Positions 11,941-22,960 of a DNA stretch of 64,000 nucleotides are shown here, piece by piece; position 1 is the stretch's first letter; each line of letters opens with the position of its first letter. Source of the DNA: Przewalskia tangutica (taxonomy: Eukaryota > Streptophyta > Magnoliopsida > Solanales > Solanaceae); NCBI GenBank assembly GCA_029844215.1, contig CM056733.1, positions 48,807,142-48,871,141 of the forward strand, written 5' to 3'. The notes beneath the pieces were generated by a model that saw only the letters and a list, made by a program, of their open reading frames with translations, ran no database searches and was not told where the DNA came from. A program made the position numbers and the translations under genes.

Positions 11941-13713
11941 AACCAGATAGGCGGCCCTCCAACGAGAGACGCGGTAGCATAGAAATACAACACTTGCACA
12001 ACAAAAGCTATCACAACAAGCATAGGCCAGATCAACGTACTTTCATTTCATGTCAACAATTCCGGGTTTCAACCCCAAAAATACTACATACTTTCATTCC
12101 TTCAAAACAAAGACCTCTTTCTACGTAAAAGCCACACGATACTAACACCCGTAGTATCGAACACATTCAGGTTTAAATCAGCACTTTAAACACTTTTTAG
12201 CACAACGTCAAGTATACCATTTAAAAATCCAATTATCTAACCCCTTTAAGATCAAGGTACTCCTACCTTTTATAACCAAGCCACGTATGTTTTTCCATCA
12301 CAAAGAATTCATTATTTGAAAACAAGTTACCAATCTAAATCCAATAATGAATCCATTTCTTTATTTTCCATAAAGTCGTTATAACTAACTTCCCATAAAG
12401 CTATTATAACACTTTATGTTTTAAAACAATACAAGACAAAACCATGCCTTTCTTTTAAAACAAAACACTTCACTTCAAATTCTTAAGTCTCTTTCCTTTT
12501 AGAAATCAAGTTCCTTACTTTGGAATTTTTAAGAAAATCCACACTTGATTACAATAGTTCTTATTAGAGCAGCCATGATCTAGGAAATGTAATACAGTTT
12601 TGTCTTATCTTAGCTTCTATGCAGATGGAGGTTTCTACTGATTTTAATATAATCAATTGTCATTACTATTTCCTTTATTAACGCTGCATTGGCTGGTTCG
12701 ATTCTTATTCCCATTTCCGAAATTTATGTAACATTATTCTTTTAAAAACCACATACTCATTTCTCACGAATGAGGTTTCACACTTTTCAACACCATTTAG
12801 GTCAATTACAAGTCAAGTCTCTTATCTTTTGAAATCAACTACCCACTCTTTTATCTACATAAAGTGGTTATAACAAACTTCCCATAAAGTCGTTATAACA
12901 CTTTATGTTCTAAACCAACCAATTACAACTATAAGCCCTTATGAGACCAAGAGGGCTTATTCTTTAACAACCAAGTACCCATTACTAACAAATGGGAGTT
13001 TACTACTTTTTCACACAATCAAGACCTTTACACTTCATATCAAGTCAAGGCACAAAAGGGAAATTTAATTCCTTTAACACACGTGCGTCTACCGCACTAT
13101 ATATTTCACAAATAGTCATGCTGAAGAGGATAGGAAGAATCACATACCTCGCGACGATTGTCGACAATTAGCAAAAGGCTCCACAGTACTATACCCTCCA
13201 GGTAGGATACGCTACTCGTAGTACTTCAATCCTAATAAGGTCATAAAACGTCTATCAAACTGTAGCTTCGAACGTAGAATAAACTAAGTGCAAAGTCCCT
13301 ACATTCTACGGAAAGTCGGACAGCACTTCCTTTGTTTCTACTTACTATGCCACCTTTTTCAAGGCCGAAATTCAATAACCAACGCCACATTTAAGGCTCA
13401 ATTAATTCAGCAAATACAAGGGGATTACACGCCTACTAATACGTGTAAAATTCCGCCCCACAACAACACAAAATAAACCAATAATCTCCATGCCATTCTT
13501 GGCCAACAATATAACCAATACTAACCCCTTTCAACTCTTTTCCAATTCAAGTTCTTAGGTCTAACATGATATCTAGCCTTAGACATCTTCAACAACTACA
13601 ATCCCCCTTTACAACATGCGACGACCAAATCAGTAACCAAATTGAAGTTAAAATCTTAAGGCTAACATGCCCATTTTCGGTTTCAACAAGACAACAAGAT
13701 CCAAATATATTCA

Positions 13714-13821
13714 AATATAACAGCCTCAGGCTCAATTCTAAACTACTAAAATATAACAGCCTCAGGCTCATTTCTAAACTACTAAAATATAACAGCCTCA
13801 GGCTCATTTCTAAATTATTAT
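13714..13821. repeat. 36-bp tandem repeat, three units
   Basis: The unit starts AATATAACAGCCTCAGGCTC and ends CTAAACTACTAA; each contains the palindrome AGCCTCAGGCT. The LTR of copy C has a single unit at the matching place (about 50763), so this LTR has gained copies. Confidence 0.92.
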
Positions 13822-14222
13822 AACAAGTATAACTCATATCCAAGAGAAGGGGAAACTTTTACCTTTGGAGAAACCCACAAAAGCCCCTTTCTTCCACTTC
13901 TTTTCCGTCAAACTCGTCTACCAGCGCTTCCCACAAGTTTACCCACACTTTTCCTTCTTGCCGCCGCTCCAACAGTTTCCTCTTAAGCTAGGTTTTCTTC
14001 AAAAAACTAGAGAGAAGGGAGAGGGTTTTTCTTGGGAGGGTTTTGAAATGAAATTGCCAAGTCTTCCAAGACTTAGCCCTAAAATAGGACCACTTTCTGG
14101 TAAAAAGGATGGGAGGGACACTTGTCACCCTCCCATAGGTTTTAAACAAAATATCCCCTGTTTTTCGCCCCTTTCTGCGCAAAAATCCCGCCTCGGCGCT
14201 TCCACTTCCGAAAAAGTTCCAG

Positions 14223-14312
14223 CATTCCGGCGCCGCGGCCCTGCATTCCGGCGCCGCGGCGCTGCAACCCCCGCGGACTCCCAGTACAACCGGCGCCGCG
14301 GCCCTGCATTCC
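14223..14312. repeat. GC-rich repeat with CCGGCGCCGCGG units
   Basis: CCGGCGCCGCGG occurs at 14227, 14248 and 14290, within a strongly GC-rich segment of an otherwise AT-rich LTR. A matching tract lies at about 51210-51290 in copy C. It lies in the U3 half of the LTR, upstream of where a promoter would be. Confidence 0.85.
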
Positions 14313-15404
14313 GGCGTGTACTGTACCCTGACCGAAAGCGTTGCTTGCCTGACTGCGCACCTAACTTGTAACTTCCATAACTTTTGACTCCGATGTCCTA
14401 TCGACGAACGGTTTGTTGCGTTGGGAACTAGATTTAACGAACTACACACTAGGCACTTTAAACACCTTGAAATTCTTAACAACTGGGGTACAACACTCCA
14501 AGGTAAACTCAAAATCCGTCCAACACATGTTTGTCAACTTATCTATCAACTTTCAAATCTTATTCCTTGGTATGTTCTTATCTTAACTCCTTGAATTTAC
14601 GGGGTGTAACAACTGTCTTGGCCCTCTTATGCTGATCTCGGTCATTTTGTCGACCTTTACGTTCCTCAGTTCCCTGTGCATAAGTTTGTATGCGGGCAAT
14701 GTCCATGTCCGGCTGAAGAGCTACTCTCGTACAACCCTCTGCTAGATAATCATAAAGTCCCGTGACATATCGGTGCACTCTATCCTCCATGTCTGCCACT
14801 ACGGTGGGGGCATACCGAGCTAATGAGTCGAACTCTATGTTGTACTCTCGAACCGTCCGCCCACTCTGTCTCAACATCAAAAACCTATCCACCCGGGCTC
14901 TCCTCATCTATGGAGGCAAGAAGTGGTTAAGAAATGCCTCCGAGAACTCGTCCCAGCCATCTAGAAGCGCATGCTCCCCCCGGGACATTTCCCATGAATC
15001 ATACCAGTTGACTGCAATATCACGCAGCCGATGAGAACCTAATACTACTGACTCTGCCTCTGATGCCTTGATCACCTTCATGATCCGCTGCAACTGTCGA
15101 ATAAACTCTTGAGGATCTTCCTCAGTTCTCGATCCATAGAACTCTGGTGGACTGCAACTCAAGAAGTCCCGAAGCCTCAAACTATTGATTCTGGGGTGCA
15201 CCACCGGCTCCCGTATGTCCTCATGCCTCACCACAATCCTAGCTAGTAACTGGGCCATCTCTTTGTAACCCATATCCTCTGTCCCTGGCCGTGGGACTGG
15301 AGGCTCTGGTACTGTGGCCTCAGTAGAGACCGTTGCTGCTCTAAACTCTCTTGGGGCTGGCGGCGTCGTAGAACTCGCCGTCTGAAGTACTACCTTAGGT
15401 AATG

Positions 15405-15957
15405 TGTCACGACCCGACCTCGGGCCCGCGACTGGTGCCTTACCCCGGGCACCCTAGTGATAATACATCAGAGAAAATCAGCGGAAATAAAACTCATAGA
15501 CATGGAACAATATAAAAGAAGAAACAGGCTAACCAATAAGGTCACCTTTCTGCATATATATATAAAACCCGAACAGTTATCCTTTACAAGCCCAACTCAC
15601 AACAGTAGTACAGACCTCTAAGAGTTTTTATAACAACTATGACAGGACAGGGCCCCACCATACCCCTGAATGTACAAGTACCTATAATGACAGGGAATCT
15701 ATACCAAAGATAAGCCTCCAGAGAAACGGAGCTTCCCAATACGCAGAACCGTGATCCTATGAGCGAGGATCAACAACCGGTGTACCTCTACTTGCGGCAT
15801 GAATGCAGCCCCCCGAAGGAGGTCAGTACAACAGGTACCAAGTATGTGGCGAAAATCATGCGAAATCATAACAATCTATATAAAACAGGAGACATGTATG
15901 ATAACCAACTACAGTACACAATACATTAAGCAGTCATGTCAAGTCAGGGACTCATGC
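15405..15957 (-). repeat. LTR tail fragment inserted in gag of copy A
   Basis: TGTCACGACCCGACC at 15405 is the end of an LTR on the minus strand. It enters gag of copy A directly after TAATG, a possible half of a 5-bp duplication. Only 553 bp are present before another LTR begins at 15958. It includes the GGGACAGGGCCCC palindrome near 15650 and the usual paired AGCTTCC/GGATC hairpins. Confidence 0.8.
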
Positions 15958-17237
15958 TGTTACACCCCGTAGTTCCAACACATGAATTAGAGAACGTACG
16001 TAAGACGTTAAGGTTTAAATCGTGAAACGATAGAAGATACGTTTTTCCTTAAGAGAAATATCGGGAACTTGTGAAGGAAAAGGTTTGTTAATTGGAATTT
16101 GGTTCTCAAATTTGGTATTTGAGACTTTTGGATTATATTAGAATTATGGATTTTTAAATTTGGATTTGGTCACGTGGGGCCCACGGGAAAATTTTACGGT
16201 TTTGTGGGGCCCATAATATTTTGAGATATTTTTTACCAATTATGGATATTTTGGAGGATGAAAATATTTTTAGACCAATGAGAGGGTGACACGTGGCACA
16301 CCCCTTTGACTATTGACTTGGTCTTGGAAGATATTTTGGAGACAAGTGGAAGTGGGTCCCACTCCACTTGTCTTGCTACATATAAGGCCATACACTTGTC
16401 AAGCATCCACACTTAGGGACATATTATATATGCAAGGTAGAGGGCTTGCAAGACTTAGCCCCACTTAGAAAATATTTCATCTTTTTCTTCCTCTTCCATG
16501 TAGTTCGGCCAAGGGCTCATTTCAAGAGCAAAAATCCTTCAAAAGTTGATGATAAATCCTCAAACTCAAGCCTAATATCTCTAGTGGTATACTAAGCAAG
16601 GATAACCCCTTAAACCCCCGAGATCAAGTGTTGGCCGAGAATAGAGAGGGTGAAACCCTAAGTTTTATCAACTTTTTGGAAGTGAAATACAAAGTGAAAT
16701 TGTGTATAAACTCATATAGGTCACATATATGTGATTGGATCTTGAAGAAGTGGAGCGAAACAAAAACTGCAGACCAAAACCTAAGGGGCTGTTTTGGACG
16801 ATTTCTTGGCTCAAAATGAGGTAATAATTCTTCTTCCTCCGCAGTAATTGGATATTACTTATTGTTATGTTTAAGGGATGAACTTATGTTATGGAAGAAA
16901 TGGAAAATAAGATGTGTATGAGGTAGATATGTTGTTGGCCAATTTGAGGCAATTTTGTGCCCTTGGTTTCGTTTGTTATATGGTTGTTGTTATCCACACT
17001 TGTCACATGTTAAAATAAGGTAATATGGTTTTTGATAAGTTGGTATGTCATATATGGAAGTGTTGGAACTCGAATTGAAATAAAATGGATTAAGGAAAGA
17101 GTTATCGGATTGTAGTTGTTTTAGCCGAAAAACTTCCCAAAATTGTTAGACGTTGTCGTATCATTTTATGGACTGTTTTGGGCGTGTATAATGATGGAAA
17201 TTAAGCCCCTAATATGCATGTTTAAGTGTAGTAGTTT
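15958..17237 (+). repeat. LTR5, left part (split by element D)
   Basis: It starts TGTTACACCCCGTAGTTCC (type 2) immediately after CATGC. The sequence continues after element D at 26837. A TATA-like ACATATAAGG lies at 16378-16387. The open frame around 16628-16819 lies within the LTR and is not conserved as a protein. Confidence 0.8.
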
Positions 17238-19600
17238 TGTCACGACCCGTTCCGGGGCCCGTGACTGGTGCCTTACCCGGGCACCCAAGTAGTCATACAT
17301 CAGAGAACAATCAGCGGAATATAAAACAAGACATGCAACATGATATAACTAGAACATTTTATCTGAAGAAAAAGGTTGCCTTTCGGCATATATACATAAA
17401 CCAAGTTTTGCAGTTACATCCCAACTGTACAACAGGACTACAGACCTCTAAGGAAAATAACAACTATGGCGGGACAGGGCCCCGCCATACCCTGACTGTA
17501 CAACCTATCTACAACAGGGAGATCATACCCAAAAGTAGAGCCTCCGGAGAGAGTGGAGCTCCTGACACCAACGTAGAGATCCTAAGGATGTGGATCTAGT
17601 ACCTGCTTCCCTCTAGAACTGCGGCGTGAGCGGCCCCGAGGAGTCGATCTACAAGTACCAAGTATGTGAAAATATAAAGTACTTTAAATGAAATCAAAGT
17701 ATTCAAAACCTTTTCACAAATACATTGATTCAATTGCACATAGTGCCACATCACAACAATATGATAATAGGAAAAGCGTAATGTGTCTAGTCTAGGCCGC
17801 GAATGATCGAAGCAAGGCCAACCGCCCATAGTATCATTCTGCGTGCCTAGTCCTGGACTTCCGTAGTCCGCATAGGTCACACAGACCCGCATGAGGTATT
17901 CCTCGCATCGGGGGTAGCTAGCCCCGGTACCCTCCTGGACTTCCGCAGTCCGCATAGCCTCAAAAGACCGCATAGTCCCATGGACGCGTAGGGCATCCGC
18001 GTGGGCTAAGCACCGGAATGATCAATCACTGGAGCATACCGCGACTCGCGTAGTCTTATAGACCGCATAGGCCGTATAGACCGCATCAAGGGTGGCAAGC
18101 CCTCGGTATACTAAGTCGAGGGTAGGTGATACAATAACGATCTGACGGACTTACCGGTTAGCAACGTAAGCACAGCAAGAATGACCCCCTTTCACAACAT
18201 TACAAGACAATTAACACATGCAGTATCATAGTATGTCTACCTATCAACCAATCTTACTACACTTAACAGAAATCAATACAAGGCTTTTATAAACAAACAA
18301 GCAAACAGTTCCTTTTATCATTCTTAAGTTGTTATACCTACTTCCCATAAAGCTAGTATAACTCTTAAGCTTTTGTTTTAAAACCAAATATTACTCTTCT
18401 GTTAGAAATGATTCATTATTCCTTTGACATACTTCAAGGTTCTTATTATTCAGGCTTAAGTCAAAAGACATTGCCGATCATCATGTGTACGTCTACCGTA
18501 CTATATATACTTAACATATCATGCTCAAGGGTAAAGGAAGAATCACATACCTTCTCGGCGAAATCCACCTGCCAAGTCGAGTATGTCGCAAGAAGAATCA
18601 GCCTATAATAGTCACAGACAACTATCAAAGTCTAGACTATTCTGCAGGTCATTCTAAACAGAGGGTCCCCAATTCTACGGAAAGTCGGGCAGCACAACCC
18701 TACCCGGTGAGCTATATAAGTCTACTGTGAAAACATTCTATGTAAATCTGTTAGATATTCTTCTTTATACCCTTCTAAGGTGTTATACTCAATTCTATTC
18801 TTAACAAACCTTCTAAGTATTTATACTTATTTCAATACTTCTACGATGCATTCTCTAATTACAAAAGAGGGTTAGGATTATTTACCTCGATAAGCCCAAT
18901 AATATCCAAGTAAAAGTCGATCTGAGCGAGGTTTAGCTCCTAATCCAAAGCTCGAGGTGCTCGAGAATCCTTAGAAGTTTCTCACAACTTCTACTAAGTA
19001 CTAAGGGATTTGGGCTAGGTTAAATTGGGCATTATAACAATACTAGAAGGCAACTTTTCTACCAAGGGAGGGTAGGTTTCGCTAAGCTTCTCAGGGGAGG
19101 GTGTGTTTGGACGAAACAACAAGAGGAAGAGGAGGGTTTTGAGACTTAGATAGATTGCTCAATTTAGGATGAAATAACTCTTCAACAAGGGGGTATTTAT
19201 AGGTCAAGACATGGCCAACCAATGGCCAAGATTATGCCAAGTGCAAGGCAAGTGTAGGGTGAGGATTTAGGCAAGTGTCCTTGGCCAACTTGCACACAAA
19301 ATATCTAGCCAACTTTATGACAAGGCTTGGCATTCCAATCGCCCTAATGCCGTGATACATCCACCAATGAGAGGGTGGAAAGTGTTGCCCTCTCATTGGT
19401 CCAAAGTGTTACGTCTCTCGGAAAAATCCGCAAAAATAAGAAATGACATAGTCGAATTTATCCAATGAAGTGTGGAAAGCGTTTCGTCGGAAAACTATTC
19501 GTTTTGTGAGTTGTGCCCAATAATTTTCGTCAAGCCTAACTTTCAAGGCTAACCTTTTATGCGTATTCCCTTACGTACATACTGCAAATACGGTATAACA
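17238..19600 (-). repeat. 3' LTR of element D
   Basis: It runs from TGTCACGACCCG to GGTATAACA, 2363 bp. It holds the palindrome ATGGCGGG...CCCGCCAT (17466-17488) and a TATA box. This copy is largely free of the short CHG-type deletions that fill the right-hand LTR. Confidence 0.92.
19194..19201 (-). promoter_or_regulatory. TATA box, left LTR of D
   Basis: TATAAATA on the minus strand, about 400 bp from the LTR start. Confidence 0.65.
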
Positions 19601-19633
19601 TTCTCCTCGCCTTAGAAACATTCGTCGAATGTT
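19601..19633 (-). promoter_or_regulatory. polypurine tract and hairpin of D
   Basis: The AACATTCG hairpin (19617-19633) is followed on the minus strand by a purine tract broken by one C (AAGGCGAGGAGAA), then the LTR. The loop is only one base; compared with other copies two bases of CCC are missing. Confidence 0.75.
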
Positions 19634-19744
19634 CCTTCCCAAGACGTATAACGAAAAGGTTCTTCATAACTTAAACGATTTGCAAATGCCACACACGCCA
19701 CAAAACAACATTTAGGCAAAGCGATACGAAAATTATAAGTAGGA

Positions 19745-20190
19745 AAGTGAGTTACACGGAGGTGTGGGAATAGGTGAGGTACCTGCGCCTCATGTCCTCC
19801 TCTGCTTCCCACGTCATCTCCTCCCTAAGCTCGTTCGCCACGGGACTTTGACGGAAGCCACGTCCGCCCGTCATGAGCGCTAACGGCGATCGATTATCGC
19901 TATGGGAACCTCGCCATACGATAACCCCTGATCACTGGACATCGTCAATCGGATGTACTCTAGATGGATCCCGATACATCTCTCCGGCGTAAACGTGAAA
20001 CACCGGATGCACCGCCTCCGGATCGGACGGCAGATCCAACTCATAGGCAACCTTGCCTACCTGCGGACAATCGAAGCGGCCCGATGTACCTTGGTGAGTT
20101 TCCCTTTCTTCGAATCTCATCACACCGCCGTGGGTGACACCGAGAAAACCAATCATCAATCGCAAACTCGGATGTCGGCGGCGATGATCT
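19745..20190 (-). pseudogene. pol of D: integrase C-terminal and chromodomain-like end
   Basis: The integrase C-terminal part reads GVTHGGVMRFEERETHQG, then ELDLPSDPEAVHPVFHV and DPSRVHPIDDVQ (19932-20165). Nearer the LTR, a broken frame around 19755-19860 resembles the family's chromodomain-like segment, whose pattern in F is VLWRNELREEMTWEAE. Such domains steer chromovirus integration towards marked chromatin; that role is known for the family and inferred here. Small deletions separate the two parts. Confidence 0.75.
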
Positions 20191-20198
20191 GCATCGAC

Positions 20199-21290
20199 TT
20201 ACATGCGACTACGGTATCGATAGCGCTCTCGGATAAGCTTCACCTTATCCATCTGCTGCACCAAGTCTGGTCCCACTACCTGTACCTCGCCCACATCGAA
20301 CCATGCTATCGGCGATCTGCACTTCCTCCCATACAAAGCCTCGTAAGGCGCCATCCCGAATCTTTGGGTGGTAGCTATTATTATCTGCGAACTCTGCGAG
20401 GCAAATGATCCTCCCAACTACCACGAAGTCAATAACACGGGCTCGCGGCATATCCTCGAAGTGCGGATGATGCGCTCTGCTGTCGTCATGCGTGGATGAA
20501 ATGCGATTACTCGGGCTCACTGCGTCCTAAACCCCTGGAAGGACCTCCGAAGTTAGCGTGGCGGGCTCCTGCATCGGATATGATCGAAATAGGGACTCCA
20601 TGTGATCGACGATCTCTCGGATGTAAAGTCCGCATAATCCTCGGTAGAAAAGTCGTCTGACGGGAAGAAAGTGGGCTGATTTAAATCGACTGTCGGCGAT
20701 AACCCATATAGAATCATGTCTCTCCGAGTGCGAGGCAATCCCGTGATGAAGTCCATGTTGATTACCTCCACTTCCGGTCGGGATCTCTATCGCCAGTAAC
20801 AAACCACGGGCCTCCGGTGCTCTACCTTCACTGCCGACAACATGGGCCGAGCTACGAACTCGCAACGTCCTCTTGAGCCATCCCACCAATACACGGATCT
20901 AAGGTCGTGGTACATCTTGGTCGACCGGATGGATAGAGTAACGCCGTGTGCTTCCCGAGAACTCTGCCAAGTCACGAAACATCGGAACACACAACGCCCT
21001 CAAACCTTAGCGCCCCGTCGTGCTACCTCAAAAGGACCGCGCCTCACGAAGAGTCGTATCACGATATCGAATCAAAGTGGATCCTCGAGTGTTGCCTCTT
21101 CACCTCGCCAACGATGGAAGACTCGGCAACCTCACGAACTCTTACCTCGCTATCGAGAATCAATCAAGCGGACACCAAGGCTCGCTGGCGATGCAAATCA
21201 CGAACCATGCCCTCTCTCGGTGAATATCGATAAGCTACCCATAGACCTACGGCTAAGTGCATACGCCATAACGTTGGCCTTCCCGGGTGG
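20199..21290 (-). pseudogene. pol of D: integrase zinc and catalytic domains
   Basis: Recognisable pieces are the zinc-region STKMYHDLRSVYWWDG (about 20880-20930), EVINMDFITGLPR with the first catalytic Asp (about 20720-20770), STEDYADF and IREIV, and APYEALYGRKCRSPI (about 20290-20350). Frames change repeatedly. At 20474-20483 the bases between the DGQ and ERT motifs are one short, as in the other copies. A 193-aa frame on the opposite strand (20842-21423) is only the shadow of this gene. Confidence 0.8.
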
Positions 21291-21640
21291 TACGGGATAT
21301 CGGCGTCATAGTCGCCCGGCAACTCTAACCACCGTCTGCATCGTAGGTTCGGCTCCCTCTGGTGAAGATATCTTGGAGGCTCTTGTGGTGCGTATAAATA
21401 TCCACATGAACCCATACAAATAGTGCCTCCAGATCTTCAAAGCGTGTATCACCGCTGCCAGCTCCAAATCATGGGTGGGGTAGTTCCTCTCGTGAATCTT
21501 AAGCTGTCGGGATGCGTATGCTATAACTCTGCCCTGCTGCATCAACACACATCCCAACGATGCCGACGCATCACAAAACACCACGTAACCATCTGGACCT
21601 CGGGAAGAGTAAGAGCAGGCGGTCGTCGATCTCCTTTAGC
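21290..21640 (-). pseudogene. pol of D: RNase H
   Basis: RNase H removes the RNA template during reverse transcription. The frame 21584-21306 reads VFCDASASLGCVLMQ, VIAYASRQLK, NYPTHDLELAAVIHALK and WRHYLYG. The first Asp (CDAS) and the Glu (DLEL) of the catalytic set are present; the usual YTDH motif is frameshifted just after WIFI. Confidence 0.85.
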
Positions 21641-22510
21641 TGGAAACCACCACACGCATCAGTCCATCGAAACTTAGCGCCTTAGTCGGCCTAGTCAATG
21701 GTGCGAGAGATAGAAGCAAACTTCTCTGAACGCCGATAATATCTGCAAGGCCCGAAAACTACGAACCTCTGCCGGAGTAGTAGGTCTAGGCCAAGTCCTA
21801 ATCGCTCCGATCTTGGCCGTATCCACTCGAATGCCATCGGCCCGACAATATGCCCAAGAAACGCATCAAGTCACCAAAACTCACATTTGGAAAACTTGGC
21901 GTCAGTGTTAGTCGAGAAGCTGTCGGCCACCTGATCGCCAAATGCTCGCGTGCTCTGCTCTGGCGAGAATAAACCAAGATATCATCAATGAACACTATCA
22001 CAAACGTGTCCAAAATGGTTTGAACACTCGGTTCATCAAATCCATGAATCTGCGGAGCATTGGTCACCAAAGACATGACCACTGAACTCATAATGCGTCT
22101 GGGTCGGAATGCGATCTAGGGACATCCACCTCTCTAACTCGAACACGGTGATAGCGATCGTAGATCAATCTTGGAAAAACATCTCGCGCTCGCAACCGAT
22201 CGAACAAATCATCAATCACGGGAAGAGGGTATCATTCTTAATGGTCACCTTGTTCACCGCTGTAATCAACACACATACGCAGCGTTAGTCCTTCTTCACG
22301 AACAATCTGGCGCCCCGGGAGAAACACTAGGTGCGATGAAACCGCTTCTCCAACAAATCACTCACCGCTCCTTCAACTCTCTCTCGGCGGGTGCCATCTG
22401 TATGGCGGAATGGAAATAGGCCGAGTGTCCGCAAAGACATCTATACAAACTCGATCTCCTCTCGGGAGGATACGGGAGGACGTCTGGAAACACGACTGAG
22501 AACTCTCGGA
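21640..22510 (-). pseudogene. pol of D: reverse transcriptase
   Basis: The catalytic motif VFIDDILVYS, the FIDD form of YXDD, is encoded at about 21975-21995 within the frame 22091-21798. Upstream, a broken frame contains matches to the fingers and palm region near 22130-22330, including a stretch corresponding to FVKKDA. Several stops and shifts are present. Confidence 0.8.
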
Positions 22511-22960
22511 CTACTGGGCTGTCAAAATCTGGTCGCGACCTCGATTATCAAACACGAACGAGATGGTATATATACCCCTGCACCATCTTCCTAGCCTTGA
22601 GGTAGGAAATAAACCTACCACCAGCGTCTGAGTGCTCCTCCCACTCAACAACCGGCTCGTGAAAGCTGGAACCGTACTACTCTCTCTGCGGTCCACATTG
22701 GCGTAGCAAGAGGCTAGCCAATCCATCCCCATGATCACGTCGAAGTCAATCATCTCCAACTCTATCAAGTCGGCAAGTCCGACGTAAATGGTTCAGGACA
22801 AGCTCTATATACGCCGAGCTACCACCGAATCCCCACGGCGTAGCTACCTCGAAAGGTCTATGGACTCGGGCTCTATCCCTATCCTACTAGCAACAAGGGA
22901 GATATATGGGACAGTAGAACCGGATCTATCAAGCATATACATCAAACCGAACCGATAAGG
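22511..22960 (-). pseudogene. pol of D: aspartic protease
   Basis: The protease cleaves the gag-pol polyprotein. The flap and C-terminal region is clear: MIDFDVIMGMDWLASCYANVD (22511-22768). The active-site region lies near 22905-22935, where DPGST-like codons occur but with bases missing on both sides, compared with the intact GVYALIDPGSTAP of element F. Confidence 0.75.

Larger units (their letters stand above)
10966..14611 (-). repeat. solo LTR (type 3), 3646 bp, with 5-bp duplications
   Basis: It starts TGTCACGACC at 10966 and ends GGGGTGTAACA at 14611, that is TG...CA on its own strand. Target duplications ACTGT flank it (10961-10965 and 14612-14616), and gag reads on across both sides. 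No internal sequence remains, so this is a solo LTR left by recombination between the two LTRs of one element. Its sequence matches the LTR of copy C. It contains a 65-bp minisatellite, the 165-bp module (12558-12724), 36-bp repeats and a GC-rich tract. Confidence 0.93.
7182..15404 (-). mobile_element. gag-only LTR element, copy A (interrupted)
   Basis: On the minus strand this reads gag (15404 to 10581, split by a solo LTR), a spacer with no pol homology, a purine tract and a truncated 3' LTR. Internal sequence is about 2.2 kb. Its 5' part is lost where another LTR enters gag at 15405, and its LTR is cut at 7181. The arrangement matches copies B and C and fits a TR-GAG non-autonomous element. 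Confidence 0.8.
10581..15404 (-). pseudogene. gag of copy A, split by a solo LTR
   Basis: Gag forms the virus-like particle and binds the RNA. The right part (15404-14617) is almost open: it contains MGYKEMAQLLARIV, the capsid-like FLSCSPPEFYGS and DPQEFIRQLQR motifs and EYNIEFDSLARY. One in-frame TAG replaces a CAG (Gln) codon at about 14908, between LPP and MRR. A 3.6 kb solo LTR then interrupts the gene at 14611/10966. The left part resumes at 10965, shifts frame once near 10880, and carries the zinc knuckle CX2CX4HX4C with a GHF core near 10680-10730 before a TAG at 10581. The start codon is lost beyond the LTR at 15405. Confidence 0.85.

Noticed and set aside
13865..14371. 168-residue open frame on the plus strand of the solo LTR
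   Set aside because: It is antisense to the LTR and is not kept in copy C; the GC-rich repeats open several frames at once.
15405..15420. TGTCACGACC...GGGTCGTGACA ends as terminal inverted repeats of a DNA transposon
   Set aside because: They are the TG...CA ends of LTRs, next to primer sites or purine tracts, with 5-bp duplications typical of LTR elements.
20842..21423. 193-residue open frame on the plus strand
   Set aside because: It is antisense to integrase and RNase H of element D; the minus strand carries the recognisable motifs.
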